DNA of 64,000 nucleotides from Sphaerisporangium rufum (GTDB lineage Bacteria; Actinomycetota; Actinomycetes; Streptosporangiales; Streptosporangiaceae): the NCBI RefSeq assembly GCF_016863395.1, contig NZ_BOOU01000055.1:1-64000 (forward strand), written 5' to 3'. The notes under the pieces were generated by a model. That model saw only the letters and a list, made by a program, of their open reading frames with translations, had not been told where the DNA came from and searched no databases. The number at the start of each line of letters is the position of its first letter. Within the stretch, counting starts at the first letter, position 1. Positions 48,990 to 56,773 of the stretch are shown one piece after another. A program made the position numbers and the translations under genes.

Positions 48990-50399
48990 TCAGTGAGGCT
49001 CATTCGGGGGCGTGTGCCAAGGACCCGACTCCGGGGTGATGGGTCGCCCAAACGATCGGACCACTTGCACGTCAGGCGTGAAGCCATGCCATTTCCAGTA
49101 CTTGAAATCCTCGGGAGGGGGCATCATCAAGTCAAGGCGCTCATGTTCGTCGATGAGAAATTCCAGCACACGTATAGGTTGCAGCCGCGCTCCCGGCGAG
49201 GCGGCAAGTCGTCGTGCGGCAGCCAGCCGGTGATTCCCGTCGAGTACGATCCTTCGCGGAATCCGGTCGAAACATTTGACCCGGTAGGTTAATACACATA
49301 TAGTGTTCGCGGCGGCCGTCTCCAGAACTCGGCAATGATTCGCGATCGTAGTGTCACGCATGCCGCGCGGAATTTCGGAATGCTTCAACGGGATCGGATG
49401 AACAGGCACCTGTGGTGTATCCGGTATCCGATCGAATCGAGCCGGTTCGTTTGCCAGAGAATGACCGACAACGTTCACCGCTTCAAGCAGTCCGTTGCCC
49501 AGACGTCGCACAAACCATGGCGAAAACCAGTCGTCCGTGTCCCAGATGTCGTGTAGCGCAGCGGAGCACTTCAGCTTCTCAGCATTTTCTTTAAGTACAT
49601 TCCAGTTGTGTGCCACTGTCAGCTCCCGCCGGTACAGAACCTCCAGCCGCGAGACTCGTGACAACGATTCGGAACTTCCACCATATTCCTTGCGCCACAC
49701 TTCTTCGAGATCCCTCGGCGGAGATGTCCCGGTCGGCGTCCGAGTCACCACCTCATCGGCCTCACGCAATTCGCCTCCCATGTCGATCGCGAATCTGACA
49801 TGTTCCACCATGTCCACAAGTTGGCGCTTCCGACTGTGATGTCGACGGCCAGTCCTATCAGCTAATTGCTGCGCGTCGGCAATCACATCGACCGCTCCAG
49901 CCAGCAAGCCGGCCCATATTGATCGAGGAAGCCCGTCCGCGCGACTGAAAGTACCGAACACGAGATCACTATATGAATCAACGATTTTCGATATCAGTCG
50001 ACACTGTTCTTCATATCGGGCTCGCGGGTAATGCTGGAGAGCCGCACGAGCGTCTGCCGCGATTCTGATCGCCTGTGCGTCATTTCCTGCATAGGCACGC
50101 GCGCTGCTCGTCGAGAGAATACCCATCGATGTGATCAGCTCAGCGTTCGCGAGGGCCTCAGAACGCTTCTCACTCTTACGCCCAAATAACGAGGCCAGAG
50201 CAAAGAAGATCACTCCCGCAGCAATCTGCGTGAATTGATTTACCCAATCATTCCAATGCCATTGTTTCGGCTCGCGGGAGATGGCCAACCAGGCAAGCAG
50301 CAGTGGCCCTCCTGCAGCCAATAACATTGCCGCGAGCCATAAAGAACCAGTCTTCACCCACTTGCGCGGATCACCCATCGGCTCACTCTCCCGTGCCAT
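48990..50399 (-). CDS. Two-TM protein with C-terminal ParB/sulfiredoxin-like motif
   Basis: The 469-residue protein starts at ATG 50399 behind GGAGG. Two hydrophobic helices (SLWLAAMLLAAGGPLLLAWLAI and FTQIAAGVIFFALASLFG) occupy about residues 15-80. A large cytoplasmic helical part follows. Near residue 405-430, CFDRIPRRIVLDGNHRLAAARRL matches the ParB/Srx-like nucleotide-binding DGNHRLAA motif. Codon use is less GC-biased than in neighbouring genes, indicating recent acquisition. Membrane-bound ParB-like proteins are not a standard family. Function unknown; a phage-defence or signalling role is speculative. Confidence 0.65.
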   Translation of the reverse strand: MARESEPMGDPRKWVKTGSLWLAAMLLAAGGPLLLAWLAISREPKQWHWNDWVNQFTQIAAGVIFFALASLFGRKSEKRSEALANAELITSMGILSTSSARAYAGNDAQAIRIAADARAALQHYPRARYEEQCRLISKIVDSYSDLVFGTFSRADGLPRSIWAGLLAGAVDVIADAQQLADRTGRRHHSRKRQLVDMVEHVRFAIDMGGELREADEVVTRTPTGTSPPRDLEEVWRKEYGGSSESLSRVSRLEVLYRRELTVAHNWNVLKENAEKLKCSAALHDIWDTDDWFSPWFVRRLGNGLLEAVNVVGHSLANEPARFDRIPDTPQVPVHPIPLKHSEIPRGMRDTTIANHCRVLETAAANTICVLTYRVKCFDRIPRRIVLDGNHRLAAARRLAASPGARLQPIRVLEFLIDEHERLDLMMPPPEDFKYWKWHGFTPDVQVVRSFGRPITPESGPWHTPPNEPH

Positions 50400-51023
50400 G
50401 ACGCCTCCGGCTAGCAGGATAGATGGAAGTGCTCGCATGCGCGCAAGGCCTTCGTGGGCAGGATTCAGTCTGACCTCACCGAGCCTCCTTACCAAGTGTC
50501 TGCACGAGCAGATTGCTCGCGCTGGTCACCGGTTTCCACCAGCCGAGGCCAAGATCAAGCGCTGCAGCGGTCCCGCCCCAGCTCATCTCGCCCCTAGAGC
50601 TCGACAGCTTCGTTGATGTTCGGCGAAAGACGACTAACCTCGCTTTTACCGCGCTTTGGGCACTGTGGCGTACCCGTCTGAAACAGGGCCGAATCAGGCG
50701 TCGCCCTAAAGCTCTATAGTGACCGTCCTCAAAGCTAAACGCCGTTCCTGGAGGAGTGTGTAGACGCGGGCTCTCGCTTCCGAAAGTGAAGAGGGAATGA
50801 CGACCGGTTGCAGTTGGTTTTTTGTCGAGCACATAGCGCAGGCGCCGGGCAGGGGTGGCGCCGAGGGCGAACCCCGCGGCCAGGCGGGTGGATATCGCCG
50901 TTGCGCAGGTCGCCAGGGCGGCATTGCACGGGTCTTCCGCGGCAGAGCCGTCGCTGGACAGACCCTGTCCGCATGGGCCTCGGCCATCGGTGTGATCAGG
51001 TGGTCAGCGGGCACGGGGACGGC
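50400..51023. other. 624-base region without a supported gene
   Basis: The lower-GC segment upstream of the ParB-like gene shows only poor open frames on both strands. One minus-strand stretch near 50830-50930 reads AALATCATAISTRLAAGFALG, which has protein-like composition but no proper start, and may be a gene remnant. A TTTTTT tract at 50818-50823 and the change in GC near 51000 may mark the patch boundary. Confidence 0.45.
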
Positions 51024-51494
51024 ATGAAGAAGTCGAGCCTGGTGAAGACGTCGCTGGCGACGGCGGTGACGGCGGTGGCGGGGAGCCTGGCCACCGATCC
51101 GAAGTCGCGGTGGTACCGGCGGCTGGACAAGCCCTCATGGCAGCCGCCACCCCCGGCCTACGGCGCGGTGTGGACGCCGCTGTACGTGCTGATCGCCTAC
51201 GCCGGGGCGCGGGCGCTGTCGCGGGCCGGGGAGGCCGAGCGGCCGGCCCTGGCCCGGGCCCTCGGGGTCAACCTGGCGCTGAACGCGGCCTGGACGCCGC
51301 TGTTCTTCAAGCTGCGGCGACCGCGGGCGGCACTGGCCGAGTTGGTGGCGCTGAACGTCTCCAACGCCGCGCTGACCCGGCGGACGCTGCGCGCCGACCG
51401 GACCGCCGGGCTGCTGTTGCTCCCCTACGCCGGCTGGACGCTGTTCGCCACCGCGCTGAACGCGGCCATCGTCCGCCGCAATCCCCGCGCCTGA
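51024..51494 (+). CDS. TspO/MBR family protein
   Basis: The 156-residue tryptophan-rich sensory protein has five hydrophobic helices and the signature DKPSWQPPPPAYGAVWTPLYVLIAYAGARAL, then NAAWTPLFF and PYAGWTLFATALNAAIVRRN. TspO proteins bind porphyrins and act in stress signalling. The divergent SRPBCC gene lies on the other side of a 150-base convergent gap. Start: ATG 51024. Confidence 0.9.
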   Translation: MKKSSLVKTSLATAVTAVAGSLATDPKSRWYRRLDKPSWQPPPPAYGAVWTPLYVLIAYAGARALSRAGEAERPALARALGVNLALNAAWTPLFFKLRRPRAALAELVALNVSNAALTRRTLRADRTAGLLLLPYAGWTLFATALNAAIVRRNPRA

Positions 51495-51644
51495 CGGCAC
51501 CCGGACCGGCCGCCACCCGGCGCTCGGCGGTGTGCCACCCGGCACCGGGCGGCGGCGCGCTGCTGGGGGGGCGCCGCGAGCAGCCGGCCGGGGCGGGGCA
51601 CCGCCGTGGTCCTCGACCTCGACGACCGCCACGCCGGTTGTCCG

Positions 51645-52208
51645 TCAGGTGCGGGTCATGGCCTGCAGGGTGTCGGTCATGTGGCGGCGTAGCTCGCCGA
51701 GCCGGACCTCCAGGATGATGGCGGCGATCTCCCGGTTGGCGCGCATCATCTCGCGCAGACCGCTCTCGCCGGGCCCGTGCACGAACGAGTGGCGGACCAG
51801 GGTCCGGCCGGGGCCGGCGGGCGCCAGCTCGTAGCGCCAGCGCGAGGAGGGCCGCTCGGGGTCCTCGGCCCGGTCCAGCACCGACCAGCCGAAGGCGCGC
51901 GGCGCGTCGGCCTCGGTGACCAGGCACGTGACCGTCCACTCGCGGTCCTGCCGCCGGTTGCTGCCCGCGAAGCGCCGGCCGGCCCGCACGCCGCCGTCCG
52001 CGCCGTCCAGCCACTCCGTCTTCCAGCACTCCGGGCTCCACTCGGGGACGCGGGCGACGTCGGTGACCAGCTCCCAGACCCGCTCCGGCGGCAGGTCGAG
52101 GGTGGCCTCCACCTCGACGTGCGCCCCGGTGACCGCCGCCAGTGGATCCACCGCGCCCGCCGCCTCCGGTCCGTCGGTCACGTCCGTCACTCCCACCGCG
52201 TCGTCCAT
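51645..52208 (-). CDS. SRPBCC family protein
   Basis: The 187-residue protein has a leader of about 30 residues (shared with the truncated copy at 48.7 kb) and an SRPBCC/START-like domain: HVEVEATLDLPPERVWELVTDVARVPEWSPEC, GRRFAGSNRRQDREW and LVRHSFVHGPGESGL. Such domains bind hydrophobic ligands. ATG 52208 follows GGGAGGG. The ligand is unknown. Confidence 0.85.
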   Translation of the reverse strand: MDDAVGVTDVTDGPEAAGAVDPLAAVTGAHVEVEATLDLPPERVWELVTDVARVPEWSPECWKTEWLDGADGGVRAGRRFAGSNRRQDREWTVTCLVTEADAPRAFGWSVLDRAEDPERPSSRWRYELAPAGPGRTLVRHSFVHGPGESGLREMMRANREIAAIILEVRLGELRRHMTDTLQAMTRT

Positions 52209-52318
52209 TCGCCCTCCCGGCTCTCCCGGCACCACCCCACGCGGCACCCGACGGCTCACTCGCTTCCACGATGGCCGATCCGGGCGGCGGGCGACAGCCC
52301 CCTATAGGGGTGGTGGTG

Positions 52319-53593
52319 TCAGCAGTACCGCGCCTGCCGGCCGATGATGCGGTACACGCAGTCGGCGTACTCCAGCAGGCGCAGCACGGCCTCCTTGTTG
52401 CGCGAGGTCTGCGGGACGATCTGCTCGTCGGGCGGGTAGAAGCCCGGCAGGAAGGTCCTCGGATACATCTCGAACGTGAAGCCGAAGATCTTGTGGGCGC
52501 CCCACAGCCAGTCGTCGATGCCGCCGTCGGTGATGTACAGGTCGCTGGACTGCTGCGGGGTATAGCCGTTGGCGTCGGCCATGCTTCGGCCGAGGGCGGC
52601 GAAGGCGTCCGCGTCATCCTGACTCATCCCGGGCGCGGCGTCGCCATAGGTGTACCCGTAGGGCCACAGCACCAACTCGCTATAGGTGTGGAAGTCGATG
52701 GCGGCCTTGATCTGCTGCCGGCCGCCGACGACCCGGCCGCGGACGAAGTCGGCCACCGCGCGCACCTCCGGAGTGGACTCGGCGGCCGCGCCGCGGTAGG
52801 TCTCGTCCGGCGGCGAGGCGGAGGATCCGCGGCAGCAGCCCCAGCGGTAGGCCCAGTTGCGGTTGAGGTCGGTGCCGATGTAGGGGGAACCGGGGGTGGC
52901 CTGCCGGTTCTTGCGCCAGGAGCGGTAGGCGCCGGTGGCGATGTCGAACTCGCCGCCGTCGGGGTTGAGATCGGGCAGGATCCAGATCTCCCGGGAGTCC
53001 ACCAGGCGGGTGATCCGGGGGTCGGACCGGTAACCGGTGGTGAGCAGGTTCATCAGGTAGAGGGCCATCTCGACGGTCAGGTGCTCGCGGGCGTGCTGGT
53101 GGGCGGTGAACAGCACCTCGGGCTCGTTCTCGTCGGCCGCCACGTTGTCGCTGATCTTGACGGCGATCAGCGCGCGGCCCTGCGCGGTGGTGCCGTAGCG
53201 GGACCGGCGCGCGATCGCCGGGGACGCGGCGACCAGCCGGTCCACCGCGGCGCTCAGCTCGGGATAGTTGTGGTAACGGGCGTCCTCGCCCGGGAAGTCC
53301 TGCGGCCGGGGCCGCTGCGGCGGCCGCGGGCCGGGCAGCGCGGTCAGCCGGTAGCCGAGCCCGGCGATCCGGTCCGCCTCGGCCCGGGAGGCGGTGACCA
53401 CCACCGAGGAGGCCCTGACCTCGTCGATCGAGGCTCCGGTGCGGGCGACCAGGCTCCGCTGGCGGGCGGAGTCCGGGCCGTCGACACGGTACTGGCGGGC
53501 GGGCGGCGGCTCGGCGGTGGCGCCCGCGCCGGGCGTCAGGCTCGCGCACAGCGCCACGAGCGTCACCAGGGCCGCGAGCAGGCGGCGTCCCAT
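52319..53593 (-). CDS. Secreted zinc carboxypeptidase, M14 family
   Basis: The 424-residue protein has a signal peptide ([21 protein letters not shown]), a propeptide of about 65 residues and an M14 catalytic domain. Zinc ligands are His167 and Glu170 (HQHAREH) and His302 (DFHTYSE); the catalytic Glu375 is in TFEMYP. Substrate-binding LNRNW is also present. It would digest peptides outside the cell. ATG 53593 lies 5 bases after AGGAGGAG. Confidence 0.93.
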   Translation of the reverse strand: MGRRLLAALVTLVALCASLTPGAGATAEPPPARQYRVDGPDSARQRSLVARTGASIDEVRASSVVVTASRAEADRIAGLGYRLTALPGPRPPQRPRPQDFPGEDARYHNYPELSAAVDRLVAASPAIARRSRYGTTAQGRALIAVKISDNVAADENEPEVLFTAHQHAREHLTVEMALYLMNLLTTGYRSDPRITRLVDSREIWILPDLNPDGGEFDIATGAYRSWRKNRQATPGSPYIGTDLNRNWAYRWGCCRGSSASPPDETYRGAAAESTPEVRAVADFVRGRVVGGRQQIKAAIDFHTYSELVLWPYGYTYGDAAPGMSQDDADAFAALGRSMADANGYTPQQSSDLYITDGGIDDWLWGAHKIFGFTFEMYPRTFLPGFYPPDEQIVPQTSRNKEAVLRLLEYADCVYRIIGRQARYC

Positions 53594-53854
53594 CGTCTCC
53601 TCCTGATCGCTTGATCGGGCGATCCGGGGGAGATTGTCACGCGCCCGCACTGACGGTCAGGTCGATCGTCGGACACCCCGCGGCCGAATTCAACGACCCG
53701 CCGGGCGTGGCGCCGCAGGACAGAAGCCGGTTCCCACTCCGGACATCAGCCGCAGAACCATGATTAACGCTCGTCGTGGGGGTAACACACAGCCAACCGC
53801 ACCAGCGGCCGCGCCCCCGCGGCCGATGACATCGAACCAGCCAAGGAGTACCTG

Positions 53855-54163
53855 ATGGCCCTCCCCGTGCTCACCCCCGAGCAGCGCCAGGCCGCGCTGG
53901 TCAAGGCAACCGAGGCCCGCCAGGCGCGCGCCAAGGTCCTCGCCCAGCTGAAGAGCGGCGATCTGACCCTCGCCGACCTCCTCAAGCGCGAGGACGAGAC
54001 GGCCAAGAAGATCAAGGTGTCGCAGGCCCTGCGCGCCCTGTCCGGCATCGGCCCGACCAAGGCGGCCGCGCTGATGGAGCGGGCCGGCGTCGACGACAAG
54101 CGCCGCATCGGCGGCCTCGGCGTCCAGCAGCGCCGCAAGCTGGTCGAGGCCGTGTCCGACTGA
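53855..54163 (+). CDS. mihF: Integration host factor, actinobacterial type (mIHF)
   Basis: The 102-residue nucleoid protein shows PVLTPEQRQAALVKATEARQARAKVL, LADLLKREDETAKKIKVSQAL and the helix-hairpin-helix-like LSGIGPTKAAALMERAG. It bends DNA and organises the chromosome; it is unrelated to enterobacterial IHF. The start is ATG 53855. A strong hairpin terminates it 24 bases downstream. Confidence 0.95.
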   Translation: MALPVLTPEQRQAALVKATEARQARAKVLAQLKSGDLTLADLLKREDETAKKIKVSQALRALSGIGPTKAAALMERAGVDDKRRIGGLGVQQRRKLVEAVSD

Positions 54164-54187
54164 CCCCTCGACCGCCCACGGGCCTCG

Positions 54188-54228
54188 GCCGGCGAGGGGG
54201 ACGGGCCGCGAGCCGTCCCCGCGCCGGC
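54188..54228 (+). terminator. Terminator hairpin after mihF
   Basis: Nested stems GCCGGCG/CGCCGGC (54188-54194 with 54222-54228) and GGGGACGG/CCGTCCCC (54197-54204 with 54213-54220) make a long GC-rich hairpin without a T tract, 24 bases past the mihF stop codon. Confidence 0.6.
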
Positions 54229-54312
54229 CGCCGGACAGGCCCGCGCCGTTCCGCGCCGCGGCCGGACGGCATAGTCTCCCGGGGTGACGACATCCCCGGC
54301 GGGAGGCGACCA

Positions 54313-54609
54313 TTGAGCGGGCTCACCGACGACGAGCGCAGGGATCTGGCGGACATCCTGTCCAGCCCCGACCTGAACGATCCCCAGGTGCACGCCGACC
54401 GGGAGGTGGGCCAGCAGCTCGCCGACTTCTTCCGCCGCGACATGCCGGACGTCGACGAGGTGGACATCGGCCGGGTCTTCCTGCGGACCGCGGTCACCAT
54501 CACCCGGCTGGCCGACGCGGGGATGCACCTGGAGCGGATCGCCAACATCCTGACGCTGAGCGCCGTCGACCTGACGGCCCTGGAACTGGCCCGCGACCCC
54601 GGCGAATGA
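54313..54609 (+). CDS. Small hypothetical protein
   Basis: The 98-residue acidic helical protein (LTDDERRDLADILSSPDLND, ADFFRRDMPDVDEVDIGRVFLRTAVTITRLADAG, ERIANILTLSAVDLTALEL) starts at TTG 54313, six bases after GGGAGG. Coding statistics by eye are good and the frame ends just before a hairpin. No family recognised. Confidence 0.65.
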   Translation: MSGLTDDERRDLADILSSPDLNDPQVHADREVGQQLADFFRRDMPDVDEVDIGRVFLRTAVTITRLADAGMHLERIANILTLSAVDLTALELARDPGE

Positions 54610-54628
54610 CCGCGGCCGGAAACGGGCC

Positions 54629-54671
54629 GGCGCCCGGCATCGCGGGGATCTCCCCTCCGACACCGGGCGCC
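54629..54671. terminator. Hairpin between convergent genes
   Basis: GGCGCCCGG (54629-54637) and CCGGGCGCC (54663-54671) form a perfect 9-bp stem between the small hypothetical gene and the convergent secreted-protein gene. The 25-base loop makes it a moderate candidate only. Confidence 0.4.
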
Positions 54672-54713
54672 GGGCCGCCGCCGCGCGGGCGGGGCCGGGC
54701 CGGAGCGGGCCGG

Positions 54714-55541
54714 CTAGCGGACGACCTTCACGTAGTCGGCCGCCGACGAACCGGTCAGGCCGCGCGAGCCGTCGAAGACGACCTTCCAGGTGCCCGACCG
54801 GTAGGCCCGGATCCAGGCGGAGAAGTCGCCGTCGGCATCGGTGTCGATCGAACCCTGGTGGCGCCAGTGCGCGGACCCGGACGGGCGGAAGTACACCTCG
54901 AGGTCCTGCCGGCCGACCTGGTGCCAGCGGTGCCAGCCGCCGCCGTCCCGGCAGCGGGAGCCGCCGACGACGAAGGTGTCACCGTCCCAGTACTGGTCGT
55001 CATGGCACCGTGCGGCCCGCAGGCTGCCGGTCAGCGACAGCTTGCGGCCCTTGCGGACCGGCTCGGGCGCGGCGTTGAAGCGCTCGATCCGGGTGGCCCG
55101 AGGGCCGTGGTACCGGTTCTCGTGCCGGACGAGGAACGAGGCGGTGGCGCTGACCACCTTGCCGTCCTCGCCGGTGGCCTTCACCTTGACCAGCCATCTG
55201 CCGTCCGGGTCGCCCCGGTCCAGCACGATGGACCGGGACCAGACCTGCGGCGAGCCGCCCGCGGACGCCTTCGCCCGGCCGGTGCACGGGTTGCAGTCCG
55301 GCCGGCCACCGTTCCCGGTGGGCTCGAAGCCGATCTCCACCTTCTCGGCTCCCGTGGTCTGGACCGTCGCGGTGACCTCCGCGCGGTCCCGCCCGCGGAG
55401 CACGACCCGGTCCGGGCTGACCCGGACGGAGTCGATGACCGCGGACTCCGGTGCGGGCTCGGCGAACGCCGGGCCCGCCGCCGCGAGCGCGGACGCGCCC
55501 ACGGCCACCGCCACCAGTGCGGTGGCGATCCGTTGCATCAT
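54714..55541 (-). CDS. Secreted protein with two Ig-like/beta domains (paralogue A)
   Basis: The 275-residue product has a signal peptide (MMQRIATALVAVAVGASALA, cleaved near AFA). A first domain (VIDSVRVSPDRVVLRGRDRAEV to ASFLVRHE) and a second domain (RIERFNAAPEPVRKGRKLSLTG to WIRAYRSGTWKVVFDG) follow. The final part, with DTDADGDF and RYRG-like residues, parallels the next gene. No catalytic motif. Likely an extracellular beta-sandwich protein in a family common in Streptomyces and relatives. Start ATG 55541; ATG 55538 is an alternative. Confidence 0.7.
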   Translation of the reverse strand: MMQRIATALVAVAVGASALAAAGPAFAEPAPESAVIDSVRVSPDRVVLRGRDRAEVTATVQTTGAEKVEIGFEPTGNGGRPDCNPCTGRAKASAGGSPQVWSRSIVLDRGDPDGRWLVKVKATGEDGKVVSATASFLVRHENRYHGPRATRIERFNAAPEPVRKGRKLSLTGSLRAARCHDDQYWDGDTFVVGGSRCRDGGGWHRWHQVGRQDLEVYFRPSGSAHWRHQGSIDTDADGDFSAWIRAYRSGTWKVVFDGSRGLTGSSAADYVKVVR

Positions 55542-55696
55542 GCGGAATTCCTCTCCCTGTGGAGAAGGCATCCCCGGATGGGGGCCTACTCCCTAGATGT
55601 CACGAGAGAGAAAAAAGTTGCAGGAAATAACGCGATAAAAGATAACGAATCGGCAACTATCGCCGCCACACCTGGGATGTTGGGACATTTGTCGGC

Positions 55697-56722
55697 CTAA
55701 TGCGGCGCTCGCCGACTTCCGGTATGAGTAGTCGCATAACGGAGGTTTCCTCGATATACAGCACGCCATGCACCTTTTGACCGTTTCACTCGTTCGGTGA
55801 AGTAGCCGTCCGCGTCGGTGCGCGCCGTCCCCACGGTCCGCCACCGGTCACCGTGGTGCCGGCGGAACTGCACGAGCACCCGCTGCCCGGGGAACGACCA
55901 GTAACCGAACCGCCCGCTCGGGTCCACCCGCATGAGCATGCCCGTCATCCGCAGGGCGCGCGGCCGCCCGGGCAGCCGGGTGAGCCGGACGCCGCTGAGC
56001 ATGCTGGCCTTGCGGAACAGGAACGAGCGCTCCACGGTCGCCCGGCGGCCGCCGGCGCCGCGCGCGGTCGCGACCACCCGCCAGCGACCGGCCGGGTACC
56101 ACCGGCTGAGGCCGACCGGCGGGTTGAACCGCCACACCTCCCAGCCGCCGCCCGCCTCGGGCGCCGCGCCGGACCGGCCGGCGGGCCGGCGGCCGCGGGC
56201 CGGCTCGACCCGCACGGTCACCCCGGACGGACCGGTGGCCCCCCGGGCCACCACCTCCACGGTGAGCCGGGCCGCGCCCTTGGGCCCGGCCACCGGCGCG
56301 GCGGGCAGCACCCGCACCGACCGGATGACCGGCCGGCCCTCCGGCGGCGGCCCCTGTCCCCAGGCATCCGCCGCGCCCGAAGCGCCCGCAGCTCGGGAGG
56401 CGGCCGTCGTCCCCGAAGCACCCGCCCTGCTCGCCGTGGCGGCTTCGGCCGCGGCGCCCGACCCGGGGAACGGCCCGGGGCCCAGCACATTTACCAGCAC
56501 GCTCACCAACGCGGTCATCAGCGCGGTCATCAGCGCGGTCATCAGGACGGCGGCCGGCCCGGTGACGAGCCGGCCCTCCGGCACGGCGGCCGGCCCGGCG
56601 GCGGAGACGGCGGCCGGGACGGCGGGATCCGGCCGTACCGCCGGCGCCGGACATCCGGTGGGCCGGGTGCACCGCGCGCGGCGGCCGAAGCGCCGGCCGC
56701 GCCGTTCGATCACTTTTCGCAT
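55697..56722 (-). CDS. Secreted or anchored protein, tandem paralogue B of the preceding gene
   Basis: The 341-residue product begins with an arginine-rich N-terminus, a variable Ala/Pro region and a hydrophobic VLMTALMTALMTALVSVLVNVL segment that could be a TM anchor or a late signal. Residues from about 135 on follow the same plan as the upstream-strand neighbour: IRSVRVLPAAPVAGPKGAARLTVEV, ERSFLFRKASML and TARTDADGYFTERVKRSKGAWRAVYRG. Start uncertain: ATG 56722, GTG 56734 or GTG 56713. The hydrophobic stretch is built from a 12-base DNA repeat. Confidence 0.6.
   Translation of the reverse strand: MRKVIERRGRRFGRRARCTRPTGCPAPAVRPDPAVPAAVSAAGPAAVPEGRLVTGPAAVLMTALMTALMTALVSVLVNVLGPGPFPGSGAAAEAATASRAGASGTTAASRAAGASGAADAWGQGPPPEGRPVIRSVRVLPAAPVAGPKGAARLTVEVVARGATGPSGVTVRVEPARGRRPAGRSGAAPEAGGGWEVWRFNPPVGLSRWYPAGRWRVVATARGAGGRRATVERSFLFRKASMLSGVRLTRLPGRPRALRMTGMLMRVDPSGRFGYWSFPGQRVLVQFRRHHGDRWRTVGTARTDADGYFTERVKRSKGAWRAVYRGNLRYATTHTGSRRAPH
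56511..56546. repeat. Three tandem 12-base repeats in the coding sequence
   Basis: GCGGTCATCAGC occurs at 56511-56522 and 56523-56534, with a near copy at 56535-56546 ending GG. It encodes the repeated Leu-Met-Thr-Ala of the hydrophobic segment on the minus strand. Such repeats expand or contract by slippage and could change the anchor length without shifting frame. Confidence 0.85.
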
Positions 56723-56773
56723 GCGATCGATCACACCACGGCACCGCCGTGCGGGACGCGCCCGGCGCGCCGG

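Noticed and set aside
50476-50832. Minus-strand open frame starting MLDKKPTATGRH
   Set aside because: No ribosome site, no family resemblance and irregular composition; it may contain a remnant but does not support a gene.
47250-51000. Insertion sequence or prophage in the low-GC patch
   Set aside because: No transposase, integrase, terminal inverted repeats or tRNA attachment site was recognised; only gene fragments and unknown genes are seen.
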